A stretch of DNA of 64,000 nucleotides, from assembly GCF_023091745.1 (NCBI RefSeq), contig NC_068922.1, positions 81,377,533-81,441,532 on the forward strand, in the 5' to 3' direction. The translations under genes were made by a program, and so were the position numbers. Below are positions 33,490 to 43,884 of this stretch, piece by piece. Within the stretch, counting starts at the first letter, position 1; every line of letters begins with the position of its first letter. A model generated the notes under the pieces. That model was not told the origin of the DNA. It saw nothing but the letters and a program-made list of their open reading frames with translations, and searched no databases. The DNA comes from Budorcas taxicolor (Eukaryota > Chordata > Mammalia > Artiodactyla > Bovidae).

Positions 33490-33665
33490 GTTGACCACAT
33501 GTCAGACTCTCTTCTGTACTGCAGGTGCATCAGCTCACTCCAGCTTCCCAACAATCTTCAAAGCTTTGTCCTGCCGTTATTACGATTCCCATTTTTCAGA
33601 TGTGAGACCAGAGAGGCTCAGCAACTCGCCTAAGGTCACACAGCACAGCACGCCGTGAGTTTAGG
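33490..33665 (-). mobile_element. MIR relic
   Basis: TTTTTCAGATGTGAGACCAG, GAGGCTCAGCAACTCGCC and TAAGGTCACACAGCACAG. Confidence 0.75.
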
Positions 33666-33842
33666 ACCCTGCTCCCTAGGCTGTGTGCTCAGGCACTGCT
33701 TCTCAATAGGTCTTCATGGGAGATGTTCCCGCATGGCAGTGGCGTCTTTAACAGGAGAACAAAGGAAAGGAAAAGCATGGATAAAAAGAAGGAAAACAGT
33801 CACCCAGGGCCCACGCATCTATTTCTCTAGTCACTTTTCTCT

Positions 33843-34047
33843 GTTGCTCAGTCTCAGTCATGCCCAGCCCTGTGTGACCCCGTGGACTGTAGCCCACCAG
33901 GCTCTCTGCCCACGGGATTTTTCAGGGAAGAACACTGGGGCGGGACGCCATGCCCTCCTCCAGGGGATCTTCCCCACCCAGGGACCTAAGCCGTGTCCCC
34001 TGCATTGGCAGGCGGATTCTTTCCCGCTGAGCCACCAGGGAAGCCTG
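33843..34047 (-). mobile_element. Bov-tA SINE
   Basis: Complete antisense copy, ending CCGCTGAGCCACCAGGGAAG. Confidence 0.88.
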
Positions 34048-34523
34048 ATTCTCTCTCTGTGCACACACACACGCGCACACCAAACAAACACAAACGTGCA
34101 CCAGAAGACGTGGCCGGAGAAGTTTGTCCAAAGGGTTAAAAAAAAACCACCCAGGATCCCACTTTTGTAGCCCTTTAGAAACTGCACTGAAAGTGATGAT
34201 AACCTGGAGCAAACAGCTCAAGGATGATAAGCTGCCTTCCCCACTCAAAGGGATAATCACCCTAAAGTGAGATGCAGAGGGCACATGGTCAGTGGACGCA
34301 GGCGGAGGTTTTGGCTTCAGAGGATTAACTTAAACTTGGTACAGATTCTTCAGCGGGTGCCGATGCAAGGCTGCGTCGTACAAAAGCTGGTACAACCAAC
34401 CACGGGTCACTCAAAGGAGGTTTTTTTCTTCCTGGGTATGTAGGTATCCACAGCAACACACGGTCCCAGATTGTTACCCTGTATTTCTGTTACTTGTTTT
34501 CCTTTTTCCAGGAAGACCTGCTA

Positions 34524-34587
34524 ATTATATATATATAACATGTAATATATACATGCATTACATATATATACATAATATATATATTTA
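34524..34587. repeat. AT-rich (TA)n microsatellite
   Basis: Three TA-rich runs are separated by ACATG and GCATTACA. The whole is close to self-complementary and could form a cruciform. Confidence 0.85.
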
Positions 34588-34599
34588 ATTGCTGGGAGC

Positions 34600-35249
34600 A
34601 GAGAGGAAAGTATGGAAGGGGAGAGAAAAGAGGAGAGGGAAAGAACAAGAGAGGGGACTGTCTCAATTTCCAACATTTTGTTCCCATGTTCTGCTTCTGA
34701 CACTCTCCTCACCCTTGTGCCCCATATTAAAAATAGGGGCAAAAAAAATAGGGGCATAACCTCAACAACAACAGTGATTGAATGACGCCAAAGAAAACCA
34801 CTTCTGAAGGACAGATTAGATTGTCAGGGCCTCTGGGTCAGTCGAGAATGTCAACAGTTTGCAAATTATAAAAACGATACGATTCTCCTCCCCAAGTGTG
34901 TGCATCTCAGCCGCCAGCTTTACGCCGCTCTCACCAAAGCTGCTGCCGTGAGTTCAGTCCATTCCACCCACATCAGAGCAGAAATCTGACTCACAGGTTG
35001 AAAGGCAGGAAGAGACTTGTGACTTTTATCTCATCCTGTGGTTGCCAATCCTGCCTGTGCCTCAAACCCTCTAGAAAACGTTCAGCAGTTCAGACCCCCA
35101 GGGCTCAACTGGAGAGTATTCTGGAAAGATGGGACCTGAGCATCTACACTTTTAATAAGCAACCGAGGTAAGACCCTGGGACATCATATGATAAGAAATA
35201 TATGTTTGGTCTTCATCCCTGTTCCTGGCACAGAACTCCTAAAACTTAC
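34600..35249. other. Unassigned intron 3 sequence
   Basis: A purine-rich stretch lies at 34600-34660; otherwise unique-looking. No exon seen. Confidence 0.3.
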
Positions 35250-35695
35250 CTTTAAGAGTCAAGAAGATGACCTTTGTTACTGATAACAAGCCAGCCCATT
35301 TTAACCACATCTGAGTTTATGTTAATGAGGTGACTTTGGAAAAGCCCCTCTAAGGATGGGGGCCCCGGTTGCCAGAGAAACAAGACATGTGATCAGAGGG
35401 CTAGGATTTCAGCTTCACCACCCCGGCCAATCTTCCAGGAGGGGAGAGTGGCTGAAAATTGAGTTCTACCATCAATAGCCATCGATCTAATCAAGCACGC
35501 CTATGTAATGAAACCTTCACAAACATCTCTGAAGAACGGGGTTCAGATTGCTTCTGGGTTGATAAGCACGTGGAGGTTCTGGACGGGTGGCTTGTCCAGA
35601 GAAAGCACGGACGCTCCCCACCCCAGGGTCCCTCCCCCGACCCTCCCATCACCTCCTCCATCGGCCGCTTAGAATGAACTGGTGGCTTGGTAAGG
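35250..35695 (+). mobile_element. Old ERV-type LTR, left part
   Basis: GCCTATGTAATGAAACCTTC, GAACGGGGTTCAGATTGCTTC and AAGCACGTGGAGGTTCTGG match an old mammalian ERV LTR. The family name is uncertain (ERVL/MLT2-like). A Bov-tA splits it at 35696. Confidence 0.55.
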
Positions 35696-35900
35696 GGCTT
35701 CCCTGGTGCTGAGCGTAAAGAATCTGCCTGCCAAGGCAGAAGACATGGGTGCAGTCCCCGGGTCAGGAGGATCCCCTGGAGAAGAGAGTGGCAACCAGCC
35801 CAGTACTCTTGCCTGGGAAATGCCATGGACAGCGGGGCCTGGGGGCTACAGTCCAGGGGGTCGCAGAAGGATTGGACATGACTGCGCAGGAGCAATCTAG
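35696..35900 (+). mobile_element. Bov-tA SINE inside old LTR
   Basis: GGGGCTTCCCTGGTGCTGAG to GGATTGGACATGACTGCG. The host LTR resumes with CTCTGTGAGCCGCTCTGGC. Confidence 0.86.
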
Positions 35901-36165
35901 CAGGCACACGGCTCTCCTGCGCTCTGTGAGCCGCTCTGGCAAATGACTGAACCCAAGGGGGAAGTCGTGGGAACCTCTGGTGTGTAGCCGAGCAGGACAG
36001 AAGTTGTGGGTGAGCCGGGGACTCCCCACTTGCCATCGGCGACTTTAGTGGGAGGTAGTCTTATGATACTGAGCCCATAACTGGTGGGAGCCGAAGCTAA
36101 CTCTTGGTAAACGGTGTCAGAACTGAACTGAACTGTGGAACACCCAGCTGGTGTCACAGAACCCC
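35901..36165 (+). mobile_element. Old ERV-type LTR, right part
   Basis: GAACCCAAGGGGGAAGTCGTG, GGGAACCTCTGGTGTGTAGCC and ACACCCAGCTGGTGTCACAG continue the same LTR after the SINE. Confidence 0.55.
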
Positions 36166-36367
36166 TGGGTATGGAAAGCCCACATAACTGCTGTCAGATG
36201 TAGGGTGAGCAGCAGAGCACAGCAGGGGAAACAGAGGGCAGTGTCTTCGCTTACATTAGGAAATTCTAAAGCTTCTGGAACCAGTGCTGTGATTCATCTC
36301 CTCACTGTTCAGGGAAGGGCACTGAAGCCCAGAAACTCACATGCAAATCACAGCAACCATAACCATC

Positions 36368-36600
36368 ACACTGTCATGGCAGCTAATACGTACAGAGCAC
36401 CTACTATGCGCCACTGAAATGTGTGCTATTATGTCTGATACTTATGTTTAGGTACTGTTATTATCCCACTTCACTGATAAGGAGGCTGAGGTTCAGAGAG
36501 GTTAAGTAACTGGCTCAAGGTCACACAGCTGGCAGATGGCAAAACCAGCAGTCTGAATCCAGAGCTCTTACCCTCAACCATGGGGACACCCTGCCTCTTA
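36368..36600 (-). mobile_element. MIR relic, near full length
   Basis: ACAGAGCACCTACTATGCGCC, GAGGTTCAGAGAGGTTAAGT and AAGGTCACACAGCTGGCAG. Confidence 0.85.
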
Positions 36601-36664
36601 CATAATTTACTGATATTTTTCACATAGTAGAACTCAGTCAATTTTCATTTTTGGAATTTATAGC

Positions 36665-36878
36665 CTTGCTGTTGTTTAGTTGCTAAGTCGTGTCCGACTC
36701 TTTGTGACCCCATGGACTGCAGCCTACAGCCTCCTGTCTATGGAATTTCCTAGGCAAGAATATTGGAGTGGAGTGCCATTTCCTTCTCCAGGGATCTTCC
36801 TGACCCAGGGATCAAACCTGCACCTCCGGCCTCTCCTGCACTGGCAGATTCTTTACCACTGAGTCACCGGGAAGCCCT
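36665..36878 (-). mobile_element. Bov-tA SINE
   Basis: Antisense copy from TTGCTGTTGTTTAGTTGCT to CACTGAGTCACCGGGAAGCC, with a small insertion in the head. Confidence 0.88.
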
Positions 36879-36959
36879 CACAGCCTTATGCTCAGAATAA
36901 AATCAAAGAGAGAAGCACGTTGCCCAGTTTCAACACCACCCTCTGCCGCCTTCTATATT

Positions 36960-37140
36960 TCACTTGTTTCTTTCGAATTCCTAAGTGCTGGGTAATAAGT
37001 AAAATGCTTGATCTCCTCGAGTTCTCTCATCAATTCCATGAGATAGGTATCATTATCCCCATTTTACAGATGAGAAAACTGAGGCTTAGAAAGCCACGTG
37101 ACTTGCTCCAGGTCCCACAGCCAGTAAGTTGCAGGGCAGG
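36960..37140 (-). mobile_element. MIR relic
   Basis: ATCCCCATTTTACAGATGAG, AAACTGAGGCTTAGAAAGC and CTCCAGGTCCCACAGCCAGT. Confidence 0.85.
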
Positions 37141-37267
37141 GGTTTTAACTTTGGTCTGTTGGACTCCAAAGAACCCAGCCTCCCAGTGTTTCTATTCTGT
37201 TGCTTTTCACTTATTGCCGTAAATCCTCAGACTCTTCCAGACATCACACACAGCCCAGAGAGACGAG

Positions 37268-37510
37268 TGCTGTTAAGCGAATTGCTGAGATGCTGGAGTC
37301 CCAACCCCCAGTTCCTATGACCTCATTTGGAAATAGGGTCTCTGCTGAGGACCAAGTCAAGATGAGGCTGGGGCTGTGCCCAGCCCCATGTGCCCATGTC
37401 GGTACAAAAGGGAGAGGCTTGGACCCAGAGACAGATGCTCATAGAAGGAAGATGCTGGGAAAACCAAGGAGGAGCACTGTGTCGAAGCCAAAGGTCTGAG
37501 GCCCCCGGGA
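37268..37510 (+). mobile_element. MLT1-type LTR fragment
   Basis: GACCTCATTTGGAAATAGGG and GGACCAAGTCAAGATGAGG match the internal part of a MaLR LTR. Confidence 0.6.
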
Positions 37511-37587
37511 GTCAAAGCAGAGGCAGGGGACAGTCCTTTTTTTCTTTTTTTTTAAGACTTTTTTTTGTTTGATGTGGACCAATTTTT

Positions 37588-37746
37588 TAAGTCTTTATTG
37601 AATTTGTTACAATATTGTTTCTGTTTTTTGTTTTGGTTTTTTGGTCATGAGGCATGGGGGAGACTTCACTCCCTGACCAGGGATCGAACCTGCCACGCCT
37701 GCGTTGGAAGGCAAAGTCCTAACTGCCAGACCACCTGGGAAGTCCC
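37588..37746 (-). mobile_element. CHR-2-type SINE, truncated
   Basis: CCCTGACCAGGGATCGAACC and GACCACCTGGGAAGTCCC, with a T-rich end representing the antisense tail. Confidence 0.8.
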
Positions 37747-38017
37747 CGGGGAACAGACCTTTTCACACGCAGATCTCTCAGAGGATCCCGACCTTGCCCA
37801 CGCCCTGAATTCCACTTCCAGCCCCAGCACAGTGAGACAGTACGTTCCTGTGGCTTGAGCCGCCCACTCTGTGGCGCTGTGTTTGCAGCCCCAGGAACAA
37901 CGCACGTGCCTTCCACGCGGCTTCAGCCCCGGCATCTGTTTCCCCGTCAGCAGGGCCAGCAGCCCTTCCCCATCCTCATCCCCATGCTCAGGACGAGCAG
38001 CCCGCCGGGACACTCAC

Positions 38018-38096
38018 CTTCATCGTAGAGTTGAACGGTGCGGCCGGATATGATGGCCGGCAGGCCGTTTTGACCACACGCATCCCCAGATGTGAC
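38018..38096 (-). CDS. BCAS1: BCAS1 coding exon 3
   Basis: This 79-base exon encodes 26 residues starting VTSGDACGQNGLPAI and ending in TVQLYDE, plus the first base of a Val codon completed by exon 4. It aligns with the human segment containing NGVPVVVSTHTVQHLEE, so it is moderately diverged but has the same length and phase. The acceptor is TTCCAG directly before GTCACA and the donor is GAAG followed by GTGAGT, close to perfect consensus. It enters in phase 0 and leaves in phase 1, matching both neighbours. It is separated from exon 2 by only 1215 bases and from exon 4 by about 18.3 kb. Confidence 0.92.
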
Positions 38097-39311
38097 CTGG
38101 AACAGAATGTGTGGGACTATTAGCCAAGTCTTGGATGAGAAAAGTCAGAAAAACTCAGGAAAGAAACTCAAGGCCGCAAGGGCACCTCACAAATTAAAGC
38201 CTCCACTTCTAGAAACCACCCCGCTTTCTATGACGCCTCACAGAAACCAATTCCCTGATCTAAAGGACTGGATTCCCGGGCTGACAAGAGCTTTGCACGG
38301 TCTATGCCTGCTCTCAGCAAGCCCCATGAGCCTGGGCAGGACAGACCCCTCCGTATAGATGGGACTCCTGGCCAAAGGGGGGTGCTGGTGTGACCAGTGA
38401 GCGGACAAGAGCATGACGGGCTGGGAGGTTAACCACACCCCAGGGTCCCGCACACAAGCACAGCCTCCAGGCCACACTCTCCTCAGATTCAGGAAGCCGC
38501 CCGTTGCTGTTTTTCTGCTCCACACCCACCCCCTTCAGGGAGCTATTGCAACCCCTTTCCAATTTTAGGTCACTGCTGGATTATTTTTTTTTCTTTTGTT
38601 ATTTATTGCTGACATTTAAAAAGGTTACACATATATACACATATAGGTATACTCACATGGAAAGAAAAAAGGATTGCAAAGAGAATATTTGCTACCCAAT
38701 GTCATTTTCGTAATAAATGATCCCACTCATAATTGGCATTAACTGAATATCGATTATATGCTAAGTACTTTGCATATCTTATTTTGTTAATATTATTAGT
38801 AGTGTAATACATGTTAATAAGTGCAGAGAGGAAAAAAAAGCTAAAAGACTACGCATCTTTTGGAAGACTTGACTTTATATTTTGGTAGCAGTTTTGTTTA
38901 AAAGAAGCTTGTGTTTGGAAGTTTCCTGGACACCGGAGTTGTGACAACCAAGAAACGTCTCCAGACACAGCCGGTGGCGAGGCAGAACCACCCCCAGTTG
39001 AGAACCACCGGTCCAGACCCACCTGCACTTGTGCACCGATGGATGGGAATCAGTCACCATGGAGACTCAGGTTCCATGGGCCCCCTTCCCTGCGATTTCT
39101 GGCTCCCTGGGCCTTGAGTGGGGCCCCTAAGAGCCTGCACTTTTAACAGCACCTCGATGGGTTCTGGAGGTTTGCGTCCCACTGAGCAACCCCCGGCAGC
39201 AGCAACCGCCGCACCGCTCACCCCGACGAGCCTCGGGCAGGCTCCTCCTTCTGCCGTCACCCCGACCCTCCCGACCAATAGCTAATGACGCAGAGACTGT
39301 AACGACACCAC
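38097..39311 (-). other. BCAS1: BCAS1 intron 2
   Basis: This is a short 1215-base intron. Nothing coding is seen inside it; 38640-38830 is AT-rich and 39100-39290 GC-rich. A faint MIR-like string occurs near 38740. Confidence 0.7.
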
Positions 39312-39383
39312 CTTGTGAGTGTCTGCTTCCGGGTCATTCTCTTGGTCTTCAACTCTTCGGGGAACACTCATTTGGTTACCCAT
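39312..39383 (-). CDS. BCAS1: BCAS1 coding exon 2, N-terminus with start codon
   Basis: This exon encodes the first 24 residues of BCAS1, beginning MGNQMSVPRRVEDQEN, which I recognise from the human protein start. The exon itself runs 39388-39312, so only five untranslated bases precede the ATG. A strong acceptor lies upstream: a pyrimidine-rich tract (about 39390-39415 read on the minus strand) ending in TTGCAG. The donor follows the AAG codon and reads GTGGTG, a weak match to consensus, with a second GT three bases further on. Without splicing, the frame would reach a stop ten codons later. The start fits the N-myristoylation pattern (Gly2, Ser6). Known role: BCAS1 marks premyelinating and myelinating oligodendrocytes and is amplified in some breast tumours. 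Identity is confident because exons 2, 3 and 4 join in phase. Confidence 0.93.
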
Positions 39384-39599
39384 TGTTCCTGCAACAGAGA
39401 AAAAGAGAGACTCAGCAAATTAAAACCCAAGAGGAACAGAAGTCTCACGTCTGCATACAAAACTAAGATGCAGAGACCTGCCCAGTCACTGTGGGTGTGT
39501 TATCACAAGCCCGGGGAGCCCAATTGTTCATGTCTGTTTTGAGGAATGAGGGAAGATTTGGGGCTCATGAATTCAACAGAATTAAAGTTAAATGCAGGA

Positions 39600-39720
39600 G
39601 CTTCCCTGGTGGCCCAGCGGTTAGAACTCCACACTTGAGCTGCAGGGAGCACAGGTTCCATCCCTGGTGGGGGAACTAAGGTCCCACATGCTGTGTCGTG
39701 TGGCCAAAAAAAGTGTAATA
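39600..39720 (+). mobile_element. CHR-2-type SINE, truncated
   Basis: AGCTTCCCTGGTGGCCCAGC starts the copy; the tail follows TGTGTCGTGTGGCCAAAAAA. Confidence 0.83.
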
Positions 39721-39724
39721 AAGA

Positions 39725-39855
39725 GTTTGGTGGTTTAGTCGCTAAGTCGTGTCCGACTCTTGTGACCTCACAGACTGTAGCCCGCCAGGCTCCTCTGTGC
39801 ACGGGATTCTCCAGACAGGAATATTGGAGTGTGTTGCCATTTCCTTCTCCAGAAT
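39725..39855 (-). mobile_element. Bov-A monomer
   Basis: Antisense body from GTTTAGTCGCTAAGTCGTGTC to CCATTTCCTTCTCCAG. Confidence 0.86.
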
Positions 39856-39969
39856 AGTTTGGAACCTAAACAAGAGTGGGTGTATGCGTACGTATAACTG
39901 ATTCACTGCTGTACCGCAGGAGGCCACACAGCATTGCGAACCAGCTATACGCCCATAAATGCTCTCAAG

Positions 39970-40262
39970 TTGTATTTGTCTTCGGCTGTGAGGGGTCTCC
40001 ATTGCTGCACGGATCTTTCTCTAGCTGTGGCTTCTCCCTGCAGAGACCTCTCGTTGGCAAAGCGTGGGCTCTGGGGCATGCAGGCTTCGGCAGCTGTGGC
40101 TCGTGGGCTGGGTACTTTCAGCTCCCTGTCTCTGGGCCCAGGCTCAGTAATTGTGGCACACAGACTCAGTTGCTCTGGAGCGTGTGGGATCTTCCTGGAC
40201 CAGCGATGGAACTTGTGTTTCCTGCATTGGCAGGCGGGTTCTTTACCACTGAGCCGCTATGG
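39970..40262 (-). mobile_element. CHR-2-type SINE, full length
   Basis: Antisense body TCTTCGGCTGTGAGGGGTCTC to CTTTACCACTGAGCCGC. Confidence 0.85.
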
Positions 40263-40589
40263 ACGATCCCTAAAGTTTCTTTAAAACGCAGTCCCAGTTT
40301 TCAACTGTGTTTCATTTCTGGGGGATTATTATCATCATGAAAAGCATATTCCACGTAGATACCATTTTCTTCCTTCTTAGCCAGTCACAGCTGTTAGATC
40401 AAGGAGATTTTAGAATGGGGACAGTTAAAATGATACTTCTAATTTTTAATATTCTCTGATCCTCAAACTAAATTAAGTCCTCTGTTAAAAACCTCTTGTA
40501 GCACAGGCATTTTTCCATAGCACTTAGCACTACATGTTACATATGTATCTATCAGATAGATATCTATATTTATATATACCTATTTGGCT

Positions 40590-40770
40590 ATATTTTCATT
40601 CATTTAGTGGTTCATCAAATATACACTGAGCACCAGCTTTGCACCATATGCTGAAGCAGACACCAGGGTTGCAGCTGTGAGTTAAACAGATGAGCCCCTT
40701 TGACTTCATGGAGTTGAAATATGTTGAATGGACAGTCAGTAACAGACAGTAAATCCACACATCAGGCCAC
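40590..40770 (-). mobile_element. Ancient L2/MIR-like relic
   Basis: AAATATACACTGAGCACCAGC and CTTTGACTTCATGGAGTTG resemble an old interspersed 3' end; assignment is weak. Confidence 0.35.
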
Positions 40771-40799
40771 GTCTGATAGCTCAAGGCAGCACGTGCAGT

Positions 40800-40985
40800 G
40801 GTGGTGAGCACAGGGCAGGAACAGGACAACCTGGGCTTGAACGCTCTCCCTGCCCCTCGCTGCTGTGTGTCCTTGGATGAGTTAATTAGCTTCTCTGTGC
40901 CTCACAGGGCTGCTACAAGTATACAACGAGTTAATGCTTGTAAGGTGGTTAGAACAATGCATGGCTCTTTATAAGCAATATAGAA
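40800..40985 (+). mobile_element. MIR relic
   Basis: ACCTGGGCTTGAACGCTCTC, CTGTGTGTCCTTGGATGAG and TTCTCTGTGCCTCACAGG. Confidence 0.75.
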
Positions 40986-42200
40986 GTGTTTGCTAACCCA
41001 AACACATACGGTTCAATGCTATGAACAAGAAGGTAATAGGTAACATATCTATTATTATATATGAACATTAACGGGGGCACAGAAGAGGGCAGGAAGCGGC
41101 AACACTGGGTAGGATGGTTCTGGAATGAAGCACAACTGATCCAGACTTAACTTGGAGGGCAATACAGAACATTTAGCTTCCATCTCCCTTCCCCATTAGC
41201 TGTAAGCACCGTGAGCGCAGGGACTGTCTCTCTTGACCCACAATTATAGCTCAGCACTGCGTCTGCACTGATCAGGTGTCAAATTATAACTTATTAGTTG
41301 GGCGGAGGGAATAATTACTAATAACAATCCCTCACCCCGCAGCACTGAACTAGGCACTAACCCACGTTATCCCTAGACCCTTCAAGAGCCTCGTGACAAC
41401 ACTAATGACGATAGTTCACAACTGTTCACACGTCCTCAGCCCCAAGTGCTGCTTTCCCAGAGCGTGTCCTGTGCCATCTCACGTGGCCCTGCATGCCCGC
41501 GTGAAACAGGTGTTCCCGCCATGTCCCTCTAGCGGAGACGAAGCTGAGTCACAAGGAGGTAAAACCACCTTCCAAAGGTCGGCTGGTTAAAGGCTGCAGA
41601 GGGAGATTCCCACACAGGCTGCCTCTGCTCCAGCCTCTGGGATGTTCCCCGCAGAACTCCCTTCCCCTAGAAAGGAGGGAATCGAGTCTCCCGAACGCGC
41701 CCAGGACACACATCCAGAGAAGGGCCACGTGAGGTCTTGGCCCAGAGGACGTCTGCTTCCGGAGGTGTGGCTCCTTCAGTCCCTCTAGGCTGCCTGACTA
41801 GTGAAAAGCTGCCTTTTCACGCACACAGTGATTCCAAGGTAGCCCTTTTCCAAAGACCTGCCTGCCGACTCATCAGCCTGCTGGCTTTTGGAATAACAGC
41901 CAAGGATTTTAATTCCTGGCCAAACGCAGTCAATGCATCTCCAAGGATATCCATGGGAGGAGACTTGGGTAATCAGAAATTTGGGAGGCCACAAAAGGGC
42001 TTTCTTGGGGGAACTTGGTAGATATCAGAATTGGGATTTTATGTATTAACAACAGGTCATTACAACAGGTAATAAAGCTGGGCAGTGCTAAAGCATACCG
42101 GACCCCAGTTATGTTGCAAAATTTCCTATTTATAAAATCCGAGATATCCGTGCTCCCAGTAGGCCATTGCTTCATCTATAAATGGGACACTATGAAAATA
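40986..42200. other. Upstream/intron 1 sequence
   Basis: About 1.2 kb with only possible MIR traces near 41330-41560. No exon recognised. Confidence 0.35.
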
Positions 42201-42205
42201 ATATT
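42201..42205 (+). repeat. LTR target-site duplication, left
   Basis: ATATT directly precedes the TG of the solo LTR and is repeated at 42752-42756. Confidence 0.8.
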
Positions 42206-42378
42206 TGTGGGGCCCTAAATGGGAAACCTTAAAGATGGGTTAGCTTTGCCGTGGGAAACTAAGTTTGCGCCTGGCGGAAGAGATAGGGGCGTGGTCTATG
42301 TTACAGTTTCTGATTGGCTCTCTTGATTTCCATGCACGTGGACAGCACGTGATCACCATAGAAGCCTGTCATAATGAA

Positions 42379-42504
42379 GGCACATGACAATTTGACCTTT
42401 AACTTGATTGGTGTAACTATGGCACATGACAATTTGATCTTTAACATGATTGGTGCAACTATCGCACATGACGATTTGACCTTTAACGTGATTGGTGCAA
42501 CTAT
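42379..42504 (+). repeat. Triplicated 42-base U3 enhancer-like repeat
   Basis: Units start at 42379, 42421 and 42463. Each contains CACATGAC, a TGA(C/T)CTTTAAC string and GATTGG, the inverse of a CCAAT box. The three copies differ at only a few positions each. Confidence 0.93.
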
Positions 42505-42544
42505 AGAAAGTCCCTCGCAAAACCCCCCCCCCCCCCCGCTTGCC

Positions 42545-42553
42545 TATATAAAA
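42545..42553 (+). promoter_or_regulatory. TATA box of the solo LTR
   Basis: TATATAAAA lies 40 bases after the last U3 repeat; a start site would be expected near 42575-42580 on the plus strand, antisense to BCAS1. Confidence 0.75.
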
Positions 42554-42568
42554 CCAAGAGCTTGTGGC

Positions 42569-42574
42569 AATAAA
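42569..42574 (+). terminator. LTR polyadenylation signal
   Basis: AATAAA is followed by GT-rich sequence (GTCTGATTGTCTCTC near 42605). Its position so close to the TATA box implies a short R region. Confidence 0.65.
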
Positions 42575-42751
42575 GCGGAATTGCTTAGACGTAATCTACG
42601 TCACGTCTGATTGTCTCTCGCTCGCGGTGGGGCTTGGTTGGCGGACAGCAGGCTCACCTCTCCCCGGGATCCCTCGGCTTTGCTGAGGGAAGTTCCACTG
42701 CTGCTCTCTCTTTATGCGGAGCCCCCCCCCCCCCCCCCCCCGCCCCCCGCA

Positions 42752-42756
42752 ATATT
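42752..42756 (+). repeat. LTR target-site duplication, right
   Basis: ATATT directly after the terminal CA of the LTR. Confidence 0.8.
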
Positions 42757-43114
42757 GAATATTCAAGGCCAGGGTCAGCAAATGACAGCTAGGGAACAAA
42801 CCCAGTCCACGGCCTGTGTTAGGCTGGCCTGTGTGCTAACGGACTTTACACTTATAAAGGGTTGGGGAAAAAAAAATCAGAAGAATCATAGTGTGACACA
42901 TGAGAATTAAATGAAATTCAAATTGTGGTATCCATAAATAAAATTATTTTGGCAGACAGCCATGCCCATTCGTTTATCTGTAGTCTACCTACAGCTGCTT
43001 TCATGTGCTGAGGCAGAGTTGGGGAGCATCAACAGAGACCAGATGGCCTGCAAAGCCTAAGATATTTACTGTCTGGCGTTTTCGAGAAAGTTTATAGGTT
43101 TTGCTCAACATCAG

Positions 43115-43215
43115 CCTCAGTAACATATACTCATTTTGCAAATAATGAGATTGAAGCAGCTGAGAGATTAAGTGTTGCGCAAATTAAGACTGACCAGGAA
43201 CTGAACCCGCTGTGT
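43115..43215 (-). mobile_element. MIR relic
   Basis: CATTTTGCAAATAATGAGATTG and CAGGAACTGAACCCGC. Confidence 0.55.
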
Positions 43216-43271
43216 ATAAAAATAATGACAACGCTAACGACCTTAGTAACGAGGAGACAGTAATAGTAGCA

Positions 43272-43600
43272 GCTTCTCTGGTGGCTCAGTGGTAAAGAAC
43301 CCACCTGCCGGTGCAGAAGACTCGGATCTGATCCCTGGTCCAGGAAGCTCCCACGTGCCTCGGAGCAGCTAAGCCCGTGCGCCACAGCTGCTGTGGCGTG
43401 GGCTTCAGAGCCGGGTGCAGGAACTCCCGGGCCCACGAGCTGCTGCCACTGGAGCCCTCAGCCCGAGCGCCCGTGCGAGGCAACACGGAGAGCCTCCGCA
43501 GCGAGAAGCGCCTGCGCCGCGTCTGGAGAGCAGGCCCTCCGGCAACCTGAGAAAAGCTTCGCACAGCAAGAGACACCTGGCACAGCTTCAGTAAATAACA
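43272..43600 (+). mobile_element. CHR-2-type SINE, full length
   Basis: AGCTTCTCTGGTGGCTCAGT starts the copy; the GC-rich body keeps many CpGs (GCCTGCGCCGCGTC), giving long open-frame shadows on both strands. Confidence 0.87.
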
Positions 43601-43659
43601 TTACGTTTGAACGATAGTAATATTAATAAAAATAACGTTGTAGTTTAGTTGCTAAATCA

Positions 43660-43865
43660 CGTGTTAGTCGCTAACTCATGTCTGACTCTTTGTAACCGCA
43701 TGGACTGTAGCCCGCCAGGCTCCTCTGTCCATGGGATTCTCCAGGCAAGAACACTGCAGTGGGTAGCCATGCCCTTCTCCAGGGGATCTTCCCGACCCAG
43801 AGATCGAACCTGTGTCTTTTGCTTTGACAGGCAGATCCTTTACTGCTGAGCCACCAGGGATGCCC
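43660..43865 (-). mobile_element. Bov-tA SINE
   Basis: Antisense; ends TACTGCTGAGCCACCAGGGA. Confidence 0.88.
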
Positions 43866-43884
43866 CGATATAATAATAACAACA

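Larger units (their letters stand above)
42206..42751 (+). mobile_element. Solo endogenous retrovirus LTR
   Basis: This 546-base unit starts TGTGGGGCCC and ends CCCGCA, keeping the TG...CA termini, with a 5-base direct repeat (ATATT) on both sides and no internal viral region. Regulatory parts are visible. Three 42-base U3 repeats lie at 42379-42504. A TATATAAAA box is at 42545-42553, AATAAA at 42569-42574, and a GT-rich segment follows. Two C-runs (about 42523-42538 and 42722-42741) are present. One LTR with clean flanks implies loss of the provirus by LTR-LTR recombination. The retroviral class is not determined. The intact ends and tandem repeats suggest a fairly recent, ruminant-lineage insertion. 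Confidence 0.88.
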
